Shown: piece after piece, positions 35,412 through 43,671 of the stretch | How the letters are laid out: the number at the start of each line of letters is the position of its first letter | Numbering within the stretch: the first letter of the stretch is position 1 | Assembly: GCA_026988355.1 (NCBI GenBank) | Contig: JALSLK010000089.1 | Span: forward strand, 20,310-84,309 | Length of the DNA stretch: 64,000 nt | Direction: 5' to 3' | Source of the DNA: Flavobacteriaceae bacterium | GTDB taxonomy: Bacteria; Bacteroidota; Bacteroidia; Flavobacteriales; Flavobacteriaceae | Notes under the pieces: model-generated | Databases searched by the model: none | The model's input: only the letters and a program-made list of their open reading frames with translations | Told to the model about the DNA's origin: nothing | Program-made: the position numbers and the translations under genes

Positions 35412-35747
35412 TTAGTTAATTTGTTCTCCGTTCTTAATAATTTCATTTGATTTTAATAAAACGACATCTTTTCCTTTTTGAATACCAAGAATAAGGCATT
35501 CGCTTAAAAAATTAGCTATTTGTTTTGGTTTAAAATTAATCACTGCTGTAACTTGTTTTCCTAGTAGTTCTTTTTTATTGTATAAGGTTGTTATTTGTGC
35601 AGATGTTTTTTTAATTCCCAATGCTCCAAAATCAATTTTTATCTGATATGCAGGTTTGTGTGCTTTTGGAAAGTCTTGCACTTCTATTATTGTTCCGATT
35701 CTAATATCTACTTTGGTAAAATCTTCGTAAAGGATTATATTTTTCAT
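35412..35747 (-). CDS. csaA: CsaA-like tRNA-binding (EMAP/OB-fold) protein
   Basis: 111 residues, one OB-fold tRNA-binding domain as in CsaA. Seen are 'DFTKVDIRIGTIIEV', 'KAHKPAYQIKIDFG', 'KKTSAQITTLYNKKELLGKQV' in part and 'SECLILGIQ'. CsaA binds tRNA or acts as an export chaperone in some bacteria. It is sandwiched between the FAD oxidase (16 bp downstream) and the Mpo1-like gene (6 bp upstream) on the same strand, suggesting one operon. Confidence 0.9.
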   Translation of the reverse strand: MKNIILYEDFTKVDIRIGTIIEVQDFPKAHKPAYQIKIDFGALGIKKTSAQITTLYNKKELLGKQVTAVINFKPKQIANFLSECLILGIQKGKDVVLLKSNEIIKNGEQIN

Positions 35748-35753
35748 ACGTAT

Positions 35754-36212
35754 TTATTTAAACATTTTTTTAAAAACCCATGGAGGTCCAATTAGTAAAA
35801 ATTGTAAATCTTTAAAAAAAGAAGGTTTTTTGCCTTCGATATGATGCCCATAAAATTGTCCAACCCATGCAATAGCAAAAATAATTAGTGATGCATACAA
35901 AAGAGGTACTTGTTTTCCTAAATAATAATTGCCGAGAATACAAAGTGCCGAAAATAGAAACATTCTTAAAAAAGTTTTAAAAGATAATCGCAGATAAAAA
36001 GCCAATATAGGGATAAGTATTAGGGTTCCCCAATTTTCGATAAGTGGATTTGATAATCCAATATTTTTTTGTAAAAAAGTACTATTAATACTCATAAATA
36101 GACCAATAATACTAAAATAAATTGCTGGTACGCAAATAAGGTGTATCGTCTGATTGGTTTTATTTTGATGGCTTATTGCATATTCATCAAACCAATTTTG
36201 TAGTGGTTTCAT
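35754..36212 (-). CDS. Mpo1-like (DUF962/YGL010w) membrane protein
   Basis: 152 residues. The N-terminal 'WFDEYAISHQNKTNQTIHLICVPAIYF' pattern with conserved His residues and four hydrophobic segments fit DUF962. The best-known member, yeast Mpo1, is a dioxygenase in the degradation of 2-hydroxy fatty acids. The later 'WVGQFYGHHIEGKKPSF' is another family signature. The bacterial role is inferred only. A perfect palindrome lies about 95 bp upstream. Confidence 0.88.
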   Translation of the reverse strand: MKPLQNWFDEYAISHQNKTNQTIHLICVPAIYFSIIGLFMSINSTFLQKNIGLSNPLIENWGTLILIPILAFYLRLSFKTFLRMFLFSALCILGNYYLGKQVPLLYASLIIFAIAWVGQFYGHHIEGKKPSFFKDLQFLLIGPPWVFKKMFK

Positions 36213-36306
36213 TTTGAAAGTTTAGTTGCGACCAAGTTACGATTATGGTTATTGGTAGGCAAATTATTATTTGAAAAATAATATCGTTAAAAAATGAATA
36301 TTTTTT

Positions 36307-36329
36307 TTAATATCGAATCTCGATATTAA
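36307..36329. promoter_or_regulatory. Perfect palindrome, possible operator
   Basis: TTAATATCGA (36307-36316) and TCGATATTAA (36320-36329) are exact reverse complements with a 3-nt spacer. No T-run follows on either strand in terminator position, so a dimeric regulator site is more likely than a terminator. It lies upstream of the Mpo1-like gene. Confidence 0.45.
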
Positions 36330-36346
36330 GGAGTTGTATTCCAAAG

Positions 36347-36376
36347 AAAAAGCCGAAGATAAATCTTCGACTTTTT
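36347..36376 (-). terminator. Terminator of tRNA-Met
   Basis: CGAAGAT (36354-36360) pairs with ATCTTCG (36363-36369), extended by AAAAAG/CTTTTT after one mismatch. Read on the minus strand it lies directly after the tRNA 3' end, as expected for its terminator. Confidence 0.75.
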
Positions 36377-36378
36377 TG

Positions 36379-36452
36379 TAGCGAGAAGGAGATTTGAACT
36401 CCTGACCTCCGGGTTATGAATCCGACGCTCTAACCAACTGAGCTACCTCGCC
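36379..36452 (-). tRNA. tRNA-Met (CAU)
   Basis: A 74-nt cloverleaf on the minus strand: acceptor 5' GGCGAGG, D-arm GCTCAGTTGGTTAGAGC, anticodon loop TTCATAA giving CAU, T-loop TTCAAAT and discriminator A; CCA is not encoded. CAU could be elongator Met, initiator Met or Ile2 (lysidine). The paired first base (G1-U72) argues against the initiator. Confidence 0.93.
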
Positions 36453-36614
36453 ATAATTACTTACAGAAAAAGATATTTTGTAAGCGGATGCAAATATAGA
36501 AACATATTTAATTATGACAAGAAAAATTGATTAAAAATAATTTAAAATTAGTTTTAAAAAGATTTTTTTATCTTCAATTATTATATATATTGTCATCGAT
36601 TAAAATTATATGAA

Positions 36615-37004
36615 ATGTCAAAAAAAACAAAGTTTGAGATAGAGTTTCCAGTACATGCATCCTCTTCTTTTTTGCATCATTATTTGTCTTCTCCTGATGG
36701 ATTAAGTGAGTGGTTTGCAGATAATGTAAATTCTAGAGGAGAAATATTTACCTTTTTTTGGGATGATTCTGAGGAACAAGCAAAACAAAAAATATTTAAT
36801 AAAGAAGAAAGAGTACAATATAGATGGTTAGAAGACGAAGATGAAGACGAAGATTTTTATTTTGAGTTTAAAATTATTGTAGACGAATTGACAAATGATG
36901 TGTCTTTAATTGTAACCGATTTTGCTGAAGAAAATGAATTAGAAGAGTCTAAGATGTTTTGGGAGAGTCAAATAGACAATTTAAAGCATAAGATAGGAGC
37001 TTAA
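36615..37004 (+). CDS. START-like (SRPBCC-fold) domain protein
   Basis: 129 residues, soluble. The pattern 'FEIEFPVHASSSFLHHYLSSPDGLSEWFADNV' is the opening of a START/AHSA1-like fold, followed by beta strands and the C-terminal long helix. A strongly acidic stretch ('DEDEDED') lies in the middle. The family is conserved in Bacteroidetes as a 'START-like domain' protein of unknown ligand. It is followed 40 bp later by an aminotransferase gene on the same strand. Confidence 0.85.
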   Translation: MSKKTKFEIEFPVHASSSFLHHYLSSPDGLSEWFADNVNSRGEIFTFFWDDSEEQAKQKIFNKEERVQYRWLEDEDEDEDFYFEFKIIVDELTNDVSLIVTDFAEENELEESKMFWESQIDNLKHKIGA

Positions 37005-37044
37005 ATATAAAGTATTTATTGCGTATATTTAAATAATTTTAGAA

Positions 37045-37869
37045 ATGATAAATTTTAATGGAGAAATTATAGCAAAATCAGCTATCAATTTGACATTTAA
37101 CAACCGTGCCTTTTCTTATGGCGATTCTCTTTTCGATACCAATAAATTTGTGGATGGTAAAATTCAATTTAGTGAAGATCATTATTTTAGATTAATGGCT
37201 TCTATGCGTATGCTTCGCATGGAAATTCCAATGTACTTTACCTTAGATTTTTTTGAGATGGAGATTGTAAAGACAATACAAGCAAACGGTTTTACGAATA
37301 AAGCTAGGGTTAAATTTACTATTTTTAGAGAAGATGGTGGTTTTTATACGCCAAATACAAATAAAATAAACTTTCTTATAGAGGTAAATCAATTAAAAAT
37401 TTCTAAAGTTGAAAATTATAGTATTGGTCTTTTTAAAGATTACTATATAAATTCGGGATTATTATCTACACTTAAAACGAATAATAGAATTTTAAATGTT
37501 GTAGCAAGTATTTATGCTTCCGAAAATAATTTGGATAATTGCATTTTACTCAATGAAAAAAAGAATGTAGTGGAAGCAACCAATGCAAATATATTTTTAG
37601 TTAAAGGGAATACAATAATTACACCTGCTTTAACGGAAGGTTGTGTTAAAGGTATTATGCGGAAAAAAGTAATTGAAATGATACGTGAAATAGGTATGTT
37701 TGTTTTAGAAGAATCTGAAATATCTCCATTTGACCTACAAAAAGCGGATTCTATATTTATCACAAATTCTATTATTGGTATTCAGGAGGTAAAAAAGTAT
37801 AGAAAAAAAACGTTTAATTCTTTTTTTGTAAATACAATAAAATCAGATTTTAAAGAATACCATCAATAG
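37045..37869 (+). CDS. Class IV PLP-dependent aminotransferase
   Basis: 274 residues. The branched-chain aminotransferase / aminodeoxychorismate lyase fold shows 'NRAFSYGDSLFDTNKF' at the start, 'VKFTIFREDGGFY', 'LSTLKTNNRILNVVASIYA', in which a Lys may bind PLP, then 'EATNANIFLVKG' and 'TPALTEGCVKGIMRKKV'. Family members are IlvE, PabC and D-amino-acid transaminase; the short length fits PabC or Dat slightly better. The exact reaction is undecided. It converges with the next gene. Confidence 0.88.
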   Translation: MINFNGEIIAKSAINLTFNNRAFSYGDSLFDTNKFVDGKIQFSEDHYFRLMASMRMLRMEIPMYFTLDFFEMEIVKTIQANGFTNKARVKFTIFREDGGFYTPNTNKINFLIEVNQLKISKVENYSIGLFKDYYINSGLLSTLKTNNRILNVVASIYASENNLDNCILLNEKKNVVEATNANIFLVKGNTIITPALTEGCVKGIMRKKVIEMIREIGMFVLEESEISPFDLQKADSIFITNSIIGIQEVKKYRKKTFNSFFVNTIKSDFKEYHQ

Positions 37870-37876
37870 GTTAATG

Positions 37877-38686
37877 TTATTCGCTTTTTAAATGAATAAC
37901 TTCTTTTTTGACCTTTCCTTTTTTATTTGTTTTGTGACTTTCGTAACAATTTATTACAGCATTTACAATCTGCAAATCACTAGCCTTTCTAATAAAACGT
38001 TTAGAATAATTGCAATCTTTTAATAAATCATGTAATTCATCTCTAGTCATACTAAGGTACTCAAGCATGATTTCGCGATTAAAATTTTGTTCCATAATTT
38101 CACGTAACTGATCGTCTTTACGTAATTTTTTTAGTTTTTTCATCTCTTTAGGTCGTTTGCCTAATTTTTGATACCAAAAATCTACAGGATTAAATACAGC
38201 AGCAAGAGGAGATTCGTAGTTTCGAGAAGTAGGTCTGCCAATTTCGAATGCTTGTGCAAGACCATTGATATGAATTCTTGTTGGAGTAGAAGCAGGTACA
38301 CTTTTAGCATCAATTGCAAGAACTCCAACTAAATTGTGTGCTTTTACTTTTACTTCTTTAATATCTACAATTTTTTCATGTATTGCAATTTTTATTTTAT
38401 CATTTTTAAGCAAATCGTTAGTCACTTTTAGTTTTATAGATTCGTATCCGATATATGAAATATGTAAAGTGTCATTCTTTTTTGCAGAAATCGAAAATTC
38501 ACCAAATCTATTTGTAATAGTCCCTACTACCGAATTTAAATTAAGTACATGAGCACTTTTTAAAGGAAAACGTGTTTTAACATCAATAATTCTACCTTTT
38601 AATGTGTATTTCGCTTCTTCGTTGTTCTGTGATATAGCAGAAAAGGAAACAATAACTAAGAGTATATAAAATAGTGTTTTTTGCAT
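37877..38686 (-). CDS. Secreted carboxypeptidase-regulatory-like domain protein
   Basis: 269 residues. A signal peptide (about 1-19, 'VSFSAISQ') is followed by a CarboxypepD_reg-like beta-sandwich ('YTLKGRIIDVKTRFPLKSAHVLNLNS', 'NRFGEFSISAKKNDTLHISYIGYE'; each key segment shorter than the domain, about 27-110). The C-terminal half is basic and helical ('RPKEMKKLKKLRKDDQLREIM' in part), with no barrel. It lacks the TonB plug and barrel that such domains usually precede. Role unknown; perhaps envelope-associated binding. Confidence 0.82.
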   Translation of the reverse strand: MQKTLFYILLVIVSFSAISQNNEEAKYTLKGRIIDVKTRFPLKSAHVLNLNSVVGTITNRFGEFSISAKKNDTLHISYIGYESIKLKVTNDLLKNDKIKIAIHEKIVDIKEVKVKAHNLVGVLAIDAKSVPASTPTRIHINGLAQAFEIGRPTSRNYESPLAAVFNPVDFWYQKLGKRPKEMKKLKKLRKDDQLREIMEQNFNREIMLEYLSMTRDELHDLLKDCNYSKRFIRKASDLQIVNAVINCYESHKTNKKGKVKKEVIHLKSE

Positions 38687-38972
38687 GTGTAAATTTACTT
38701 TTTTAATAGAGATATCATGTTAAAAAAAAGGTAAAAAATAAAACATTGTAATTTGTTCTAAATAGAAACGATCAGGACAAACTCATATTTTTTAAATTTT
38801 ATTAAAAATTAGTGTTTTGTGTTTTGAGAGTAGTTCAATTTTTAAATTGATGAAAAACTAATACTTTGAAAACTAATGAATTTCGTTTTTAAAAAATAAA
38901 GTGTGCGTTTGCTCTATAGAAACGATATAGTGTATTTTAAATAGCTAATTAATTTATTGTGTAATATTTTTG
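38687..38972. other. AT-rich gap upstream of the lipoprotein-like gene and after tRNA-Leu
   Basis: 286 bp with no gene. 'TAGAAACGAT' occurs twice (near 38762 and 38919). Otherwise I see only AT-rich DNA and no terminator or clear promoter. Confidence 0.4.
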
Positions 38973-39056
38973 TGCACCTAACAGGACTTGAACCTGCACG
39001 TCTGTTAAGACACGAGCCCCTCAAGCCCGCGCGTCTACCAATTCCGCCATAGATGC
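38973..39056 (-). tRNA. tRNA-Leu (GAG)
   Basis: An 84-nt class II tRNA on the minus strand. Acceptor GCATCTA with TAGGTGC, anticodon stem CGGGC/GCTCG with loop TTGAGGG giving anticodon GAG, a long variable arm (TGTCTTAACAGAC type) and T-loop TTCAAGT. The discriminator is A, CCA not encoded. Confidence 0.93.
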
Positions 39057-39076
39057 AGTAGAAGTTTTTATATTAA

Positions 39077-39110
39077 AAAAAGCTATTCGATACGATGCGA
39101 ATAGCTTTTT
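39077..39110 (-). terminator. Hairpin between tRNA-Lys and tRNA-Leu
   Basis: AAAAAGCTATTCG (39077-39089) pairs perfectly with CGAATAGCTTTTT (39098-39110). On the minus strand it follows tRNA-Lys and precedes tRNA-Leu. It is either the tRNA-Lys terminator or a processing boundary. Confidence 0.75.
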
Positions 39111-39112
39111 AG

Positions 39113-39185
39113 TGACCGGGCTGGGGCTCGAACCCAGGACCCTCTCCTTAAAAGGGAGATGCTCTACCAACTGAGCTACCTGGTC
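39113..39185 (-). tRNA. tRNA-Lys (UUU)
   Basis: A 73-nt cloverleaf on the minus strand. D-arm GCTCAGTTGGTAGAGC, anticodon stem TCTCC/GGAGA with loop CTTTTAA giving UUU, T-arm CTGGG TTCGAGC CCCAG, discriminator A. The acceptor stem (GACCAGG / CCCGGTC) has an A5-C68 mismatch; the rest is well paired. Confidence 0.92.
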
Positions 39186-39260
39186 ATTTCTTTTCTTTAG
39201 CGGTTGCAAATATACTACCATAAATTAAATCTGCAAGTATTTTTTTATTTTTTTTTAACT

Positions 39261-39268
39261 TATTTTTG
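39261..39268 (+). promoter_or_regulatory. Putative -7 box of aroK
   Basis: TATTTTTG fits TAnnTTTG and lies 21 bp before the aroK ATG. The stretch upstream is a T-run without a clear -33. Confidence 0.4.
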
Positions 39269-39289
39269 TATTCTTAAAATGAATAAATT

Positions 39290-39817
39290 ATGAAATTAGT
39301 AATTGTAGGATATATGGCAAGCGGTAAGTCAATTATTGCTAATAAGTTAAGTGAAATGAATGGTTTTTTACATCTAGATTTAGATGATTATATAGAAGAA
39401 AAAGAAAAACAAACAATTGCTAAAATATTTGAAACAAAGGGAGAAATATATTTTAGAAAAGTTGAAAATAGGTATTTAAAAGAATTGTTAACCTCTGATA
39501 AAGAATTTGTTTTATCTGTAGGAGGAGGAACGCCTTGTTATGCAGATAATATAAAAATAATACAAAAACACGCAATTTCTTTTTATTTAAAAGCAAGTAT
39601 TGTTACTATTTATGATAGACTGCAGCAAGAGAAAAGTAAAAGACCATTAGTACGTAATATTTCTAATTCCGATTTAAAAGAATTTATAGCCAAGCATCTT
39701 TTTGAAAGAAGAACTTTTTATGAAAAGGCAAACCACCAAATAGTAGTTGATAATAAATCTATAAATGAAATTGTTGCGGAGATTAATTATTCTAAAAATG
39801 CAATGGACTGTTTTTGA
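39290..39817 (+). CDS. aroK: Shikimate kinase
   Basis: 175 residues, the normal size. The ATP P-loop 'GYMASGKS' is at 7-14, the shikimate-binding Asp motif 'HLDLDDYIEE' near 30 and the conserved 'GEIYFRKVENRYLKEL' and 'LSVGGGTPCY' follow; the lid shows 'KRPLV'. It phosphorylates shikimate in aromatic amino-acid synthesis. The final 31 bp overlap the tail of the convergent phosphoribosyltransferase gene. Confidence 0.95.
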   Translation: MKLVIVGYMASGKSIIANKLSEMNGFLHLDLDDYIEEKEKQTIAKIFETKGEIYFRKVENRYLKELLTSDKEFVLSVGGGTPCYADNIKIIQKHAISFYLKASIVTIYDRLQQEKSKRPLVRNISNSDLKEFIAKHLFERRTFYEKANHQIVVDNKSINEIVAEINYSKNAMDCF

Positions 39818-40284
39818 TTAAATTCTACGGTTATATGTTCTTGTATGGAAGTAGAAAGTGAAATACCTTTAAAATCGGCTTTTACAGGAAATTTTTTGTG
39901 ATTTCGATTAACTAGTACCGCAGTTTTAAATTGTTTTACCGGAACATTTAAAAAATGTTTTATGGCATAAATTAGTGTAGCTCCTGAATTTAATACATCA
40001 TCTACTAGCACAATAGATTTGTTAGTATAATTTTTAGAGTGGATGGAAGTAGTAATTTGATGTAATGGCTGTTTCTTATTAATTAAAACTTCGCATAGTG
40101 TTATTTTAAAATCCGAAATATCCTCTAGTATCAGTTTGATTTTTTTTGCAAAAAGAAATCCATTATTTGCGATTCCAGCGAGAATAATTTCCGTTTCATT
40201 TGCATTATTTTCATAAATTTGAAATGCAATTCGTCTTATTTTATATTGAATCTCTTGATGTGTTAAAATGATTGATTTTGGCAT
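39787..40284 (-). CDS. Phosphoribosyltransferase-family protein (PyrR-like)
   Basis: 165 residues with a type I PRTase fold. The PRPP-binding loop is 'VLVDDVLNSGAT' at 92-103, preceded by a 'GIANNGFLFAKKI' segment. It resembles PyrR/uracil or hypoxanthine PRTases, but the specificity loop cannot be assigned. PyrR-type proteins regulate or salvage pyrimidines. It overlaps aroK by 31 bp at the 3' end and starts 11 bp after the downstream methyltransferase stop. Confidence 0.85.
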   Translation of the reverse strand: MPKSIILTHQEIQYKIRRIAFQIYENNANETEIILAGIANNGFLFAKKIKLILEDISDFKITLCEVLINKKQPLHQITTSIHSKNYTNKSIVLVDDVLNSGATLIYAIKHFLNVPVKQFKTAVLVNRNHKKFPVKADFKGISLSTSIQEHITVEFNQKQSIAFLE

Positions 40285-40295
40285 GTTTTTACGCT

Positions 40296-40880
40296 TTATT
40301 TTTTTTCAAATATAGCAAACAATTCCATTCCTTTACGTGGTTTTATTGAATTATAAGAAGTTTCTAATGTCTTTATATGAAATAATTTGGAAAAACGATT
40401 CTGATACTCTTCTTTTGAACCTCCAAACGGTGGTCCTTGTTCTGTAAGTGGGAACTGAAATAATACACCTGCAATTTTTCCATGAACAGAAAGTAATTCA
40501 GCCATTTTTGTTACATAATTATCACGTAAATGTGGTTGTATAGCACAATAAAAAGTTTGTTCAATAATTAAATCATAAGTGTCGTTTAAAGCAAAGAAGT
40601 TGCCATGTAGCAAGTTGTTTTTTGGAAAATCAGGCATTCGTTTTGCTAAATTATTTAGAGGTGTCTTTACTAAATCAATAACAAAGATATTAGTAAAGCC
40701 TTTGTGGTGTAGGTATTCTGCTTCATGGCTGTTACCTGCGCCTGGAATTAGTATTTTAAGATTTTTGTCTTCGAGTTGGTCAATATACTCTTTTAAAGGC
40801 GTAGTAATAGTGCCGACATCCCAACCAATTTGGTTTGTATCGTATCTGCTTTTCCAAAATTCTTTATTCGGATTCATCAT
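40296..40880 (-). CDS. SAM-dependent methyltransferase, TPMT (thiopurine methyltransferase) family
   Basis: 194 residues. 'FWKSRYDTNQIGWDVG' is the usual N-terminus of the TPMT family, followed by the SAM motif 'LKILIPGAGNSHEAEYLH', the 'DLVKTPLNNLAK' segment and 'QTFYCAIQPHLR'. Substrates of bacterial members include selenium, tellurium and thiol compounds; this one is undetermined. The first 17 nt overlap the S4 protein gene on the same strand, so the pair is coupled. Confidence 0.9.
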   Translation of the reverse strand: MMNPNKEFWKSRYDTNQIGWDVGTITTPLKEYIDQLEDKNLKILIPGAGNSHEAEYLHHKGFTNIFVIDLVKTPLNNLAKRMPDFPKNNLLHGNFFALNDTYDLIIEQTFYCAIQPHLRDNYVTKMAELLSVHGKIAGVLFQFPLTEQGPPFGGSKEEYQNRFSKLFHIKTLETSYNSIKPRKGMELFAIFEKK

Positions 40881-41241
40881 AGTTATTATAATCGTCTATA
40901 TCTCTTCTATCTTTTTTTGTAGGTCTACCTTCTCCTTTTTTTCGATAATAATCTTTTGCAAACCGTAACATTTCTAGATTTTCAAATGCTTCTTTTGGCG
41001 TAATGTCTTTTCTGTATAAATCAACTAGTTTAGCACCAACTCTATTCTTTGGAGTGTCTAGTACTAAAAACTCGTAATTTATTTGATTTTTTCGAACAAT
41101 TACTTTCTCTCCAGTAAATATTTCTTTAGAAGGTTTTATATTTTTTGAATTAATTTTTATATGCCCTTTTTTACATGCTTGTGTCGCAAGACTTCTAGTT
41201 TTAAAATATCTGGTACACCAAAGGTATTTATCGATTCTCAT
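40864..41241 (-). CDS. S4-domain RNA-binding protein, Hsp15-like
   Basis: 125 residues. An S4 RNA-binding domain (about 1-60: 'MRIDKYLWCTRYFKTRSLATQACKKG' in part) is followed by a basic tail. This fits heat-shock protein 15 (HslR), which binds stalled 50S-nascent chain complexes. In organisms with RqcH, similar small S4 proteins act in ribosome rescue. It overlaps the methyltransferase gene by 17 nt and is 6 bp from the OmpA-like gene. Confidence 0.88.
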   Translation of the reverse strand: MRIDKYLWCTRYFKTRSLATQACKKGHIKINSKNIKPSKEIFTGEKVIVRKNQINYEFLVLDTPKNRVGAKLVDLYRKDITPKEAFENLEMLRFAKDYYRKKGEGRPTKKDRRDIDDYNNYDESE

Positions 41242-41247
41242 TTTTAT

Positions 41248-42066
41248 TTAATTTTTTACAACCCTTATTTCTACTCTGCGATTATCTAGTTTGTCCTTTT
41301 GAGTATCTTCAGGAAAATGTAATGGTTGTAAAAAACCATATCCTTTATAAACCAATCTTGATGAATCTATTTTTTTTAAAATTAAATAATTAAATATATG
41401 TTTGGCTCTATTTTGCGAGAGGTTGTATGTTTTTGTATCCTTATCGTATCCATCTATAGAATCTTTTGGATTTTTACCACAGCAAACATGGCCGCTAATT
41501 TCTATTTCTAGTTTTGGATTTTCTTGCAATACTTTTAATAATTTTTTGATTATTGGTAATGATTTCTTCTTTAATAAATGTCTTCCTGGATCAAAAACAA
41601 TACTTTTTAAGATAAACACTTCTCCTTTTTGGGATGTTGCAATTTCATCAAACATTTTTTGGGTCTCATTTTTAAAAATAATACTTGTTCTACGATGTTT
41701 ATACACTCCGTTTTTATTTTTAATCATTCCCTTTGATGAAATTTCGCCAATACCTTTATAAGTTACGGACGAAATGGTAATGTTTTTTTTAACCAATAAG
41801 ATATCTCTAACAGTTATTGCTCGTTGTGCGGATAATACTAAATTTTTTTTATTACTTCCTAAAAAATCACAACTGGATATTATTTGTACGTGGTATTTTA
41901 CACTGTCGTTTAATTGATTTAGTTTGGATTGAATTGTATCGTAATTCTTTTTGTCTAATTTATAAACACCAATATTATAATACAATGAAATTGTATCTTT
42001 TTGACCAATTGCATTATTGCTATAGCCAAAGCAAATAAGCGATATAATTAGGAGCGATTTTGTCAT
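41248..42066 (-). CDS. OmpA-family outer-membrane protein
   Basis: 272 residues. A signal peptide (about 1-21, ending 'NAIGQK') precedes a weak first OmpA-like module (about 45-130). A clear OmpA C-terminal peptidoglycan-binding domain sits at about 150-272, with 'IVFDPGRHLLKKKSLPIIKKL' in part, 'EISGHVCCGKN', 'NLSQNRAKHIFNYL' and 'VYKGYGFLQPLHFPEDTQ'. It should tether the outer membrane to peptidoglycan. There is no N-terminal barrel, so it is periplasmic or lipid-free. It lies 2 bp from the S41 protease gene. Confidence 0.88.
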   Translation of the reverse strand: MTKSLLIISLICFGYSNNAIGQKDTISLYYNIGVYKLDKKNYDTIQSKLNQLNDSVKYHVQIISSCDFLGSNKKNLVLSAQRAITVRDILLVKKNITISSVTYKGIGEISSKGMIKNKNGVYKHRRTSIIFKNETQKMFDEIATSQKGEVFILKSIVFDPGRHLLKKKSLPIIKKLLKVLQENPKLEIEISGHVCCGKNPKDSIDGYDKDTKTYNLSQNRAKHIFNYLILKKIDSSRLVYKGYGFLQPLHFPEDTQKDKLDNRRVEIRVVKN

Positions 42067-42068
42067 TT

Positions 42069-43496
42069 TTATTTTAAATCAACATACATGTTGGATAACA
42101 TTGGATGATTGGATTTAGAATGGTATAAAGTTGGTAATTGTCTAGTTTGCTCTGTTATTGGAGCGTTTCTACGTGTTCCAGTAATTAGACTTATAGCTTC
42201 TGCAAGTAATGGTTCGTTTACATCGCCTATGCTTCCTAAATTTTCATAATTTTCTGCTAGTACAACGTATGGGTCGAATCCATCTTTGTCATTTTCATCT
42301 AATTTATTTAAAATTTCTAAGACCAAAGGTTGCATGGCGTAATTGTGGTTTGGGTTTAAGTTTGCACCACTTTTTGTATAGTCATCCGAATCGTATAATG
42401 TAACAGAGCCAACATATTTACCATGTGTCTTTGTACCTACTAATTTAACATCAATATATGGTAATAATCCATTAATAACGAGTTCACTAGCCGATGCAGA
42501 ACTGTTGGTAGTAATAATAGTAATTTTATCTAAATTTAAACTATTTATAGTTTCGCCAGTTTTTAATGTATTTGTAAAATTATTAATTAAATAATTGGGA
42601 TGATCTGCTTCTAAAAAACTTTGCCATTTATCATTCCATTTTTCTTTAGCGAATAATTGACCGTTAAATTGACCTGTAATCATACTTGCTAAATTAACAG
42701 CAGTTTGTACAGAGCCTCCTCCGTTATATCGTAAATCGAGTACCAAATCGGTTACGTTTTCATTTTTTAATTGTAAAAAAGCTGCATTTAATGCAGTATC
42801 AAAATTAGCAACAAATTGATTGTAAAATAGATATCCGATTTTGTGACCACTTATATTATGTGTAATAACTGTATGCACTGGATTTTCAGTTAATACTTCC
42901 TTAGTTAGAGTTGTACTGGAACCATTTGCAATTACAGTATTATTCGCATTTGAATAGGTTCCAAAATCTACAGTATATGTATCTCCAGAAAATAATAAAT
43001 TCCTGTAATTGGTTCTGGTAAGTTGTTGCCCATTAACTCCATAAATAATATCTCCACGCTGTATACCATTTATAGCGGCATTAGAATTTGGAATTACATA
43101 TCGTACATAACCAAATATTTGTTCTGTTGTGGTTGAAATTCCTACTAAGCCAAACTCCATCCCATTATTTCTTGTTGTACCAGAAAATAATTGTTCTAGA
43201 GCGATGTAATCGGTTACTATCCAACTCCATTTGTCTATTTCGCCACGTTTGTATAATAAATTTTCAAACAGGTCTTTAGGAGCATTACCATCTAGATAAT
43301 TATTTAACTGCTCTTGTGATATAAAACGATTGTCTTGTAAATCACTTATTTCTCCTTGCCAAAGGTAGTAGGCATTTAATCCTTTCCATACAAAATTTTG
43401 TACTTCAATATCTGTAGGTATGTTATCGTTCTTTTTGCAATTGTATAATATGCTTGTAAGTAGTATTGCGATAACTACAAGGTATATTTTTTTCAT
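42069..43496 (-). CDS. S41-family (C-terminal processing) peptidase, lipoprotein
   Basis: 475 residues. The lipobox 'TSILYNC' suggests an envelope lipoprotein. A PDZ domain (about 115-185, with 'RGDIIYGVNGQQL') precedes the tail-specific protease core: 'LVLDLRYNGGGSVQTAV', then the nucleophile in 'TNSSASASELVINGL' and the catalytic Lys region 'VGTKTHGKYVG'. It degrades or trims periplasmic proteins by their C-termini. Downstream is the OmpA gene at 2 bp. Upstream there is a 175-bp gap to murB. Confidence 0.9.
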   Translation of the reverse strand: MKKIYLVVIAILLTSILYNCKKNDNIPTDIEVQNFVWKGLNAYYLWQGEISDLQDNRFISQEQLNNYLDGNAPKDLFENLLYKRGEIDKWSWIVTDYIALEQLFSGTTRNNGMEFGLVGISTTTEQIFGYVRYVIPNSNAAINGIQRGDIIYGVNGQQLTRTNYRNLLFSGDTYTVDFGTYSNANNTVIANGSSTTLTKEVLTENPVHTVITHNISGHKIGYLFYNQFVANFDTALNAAFLQLKNENVTDLVLDLRYNGGGSVQTAVNLASMITGQFNGQLFAKEKWNDKWQSFLEADHPNYLINNFTNTLKTGETINSLNLDKITIITTNSSASASELVINGLLPYIDVKLVGTKTHGKYVGSVTLYDSDDYTKSGANLNPNHNYAMQPLVLEILNKLDENDKDGFDPYVVLAENYENLGSIGDVNEPLLAEAISLITGTRRNAPITEQTRQLPTLYHSKSNHPMLSNMYVDLK

Positions 43497-43671
43497 TTTA
43501 GAGGGTTTGAATTAAGGTTTAACGTCGAAATATAGTAATTTATTGTAATTATTGGAATGATTTTTTGATAAAAAAATCTTTAGTTCTGAGTTTTTGAGAG
43601 GTATTTTAAAGACTTACATAATTCATTACGCATAACTTATCTAACAATTTTATAATACGAAGTTGCTATTA

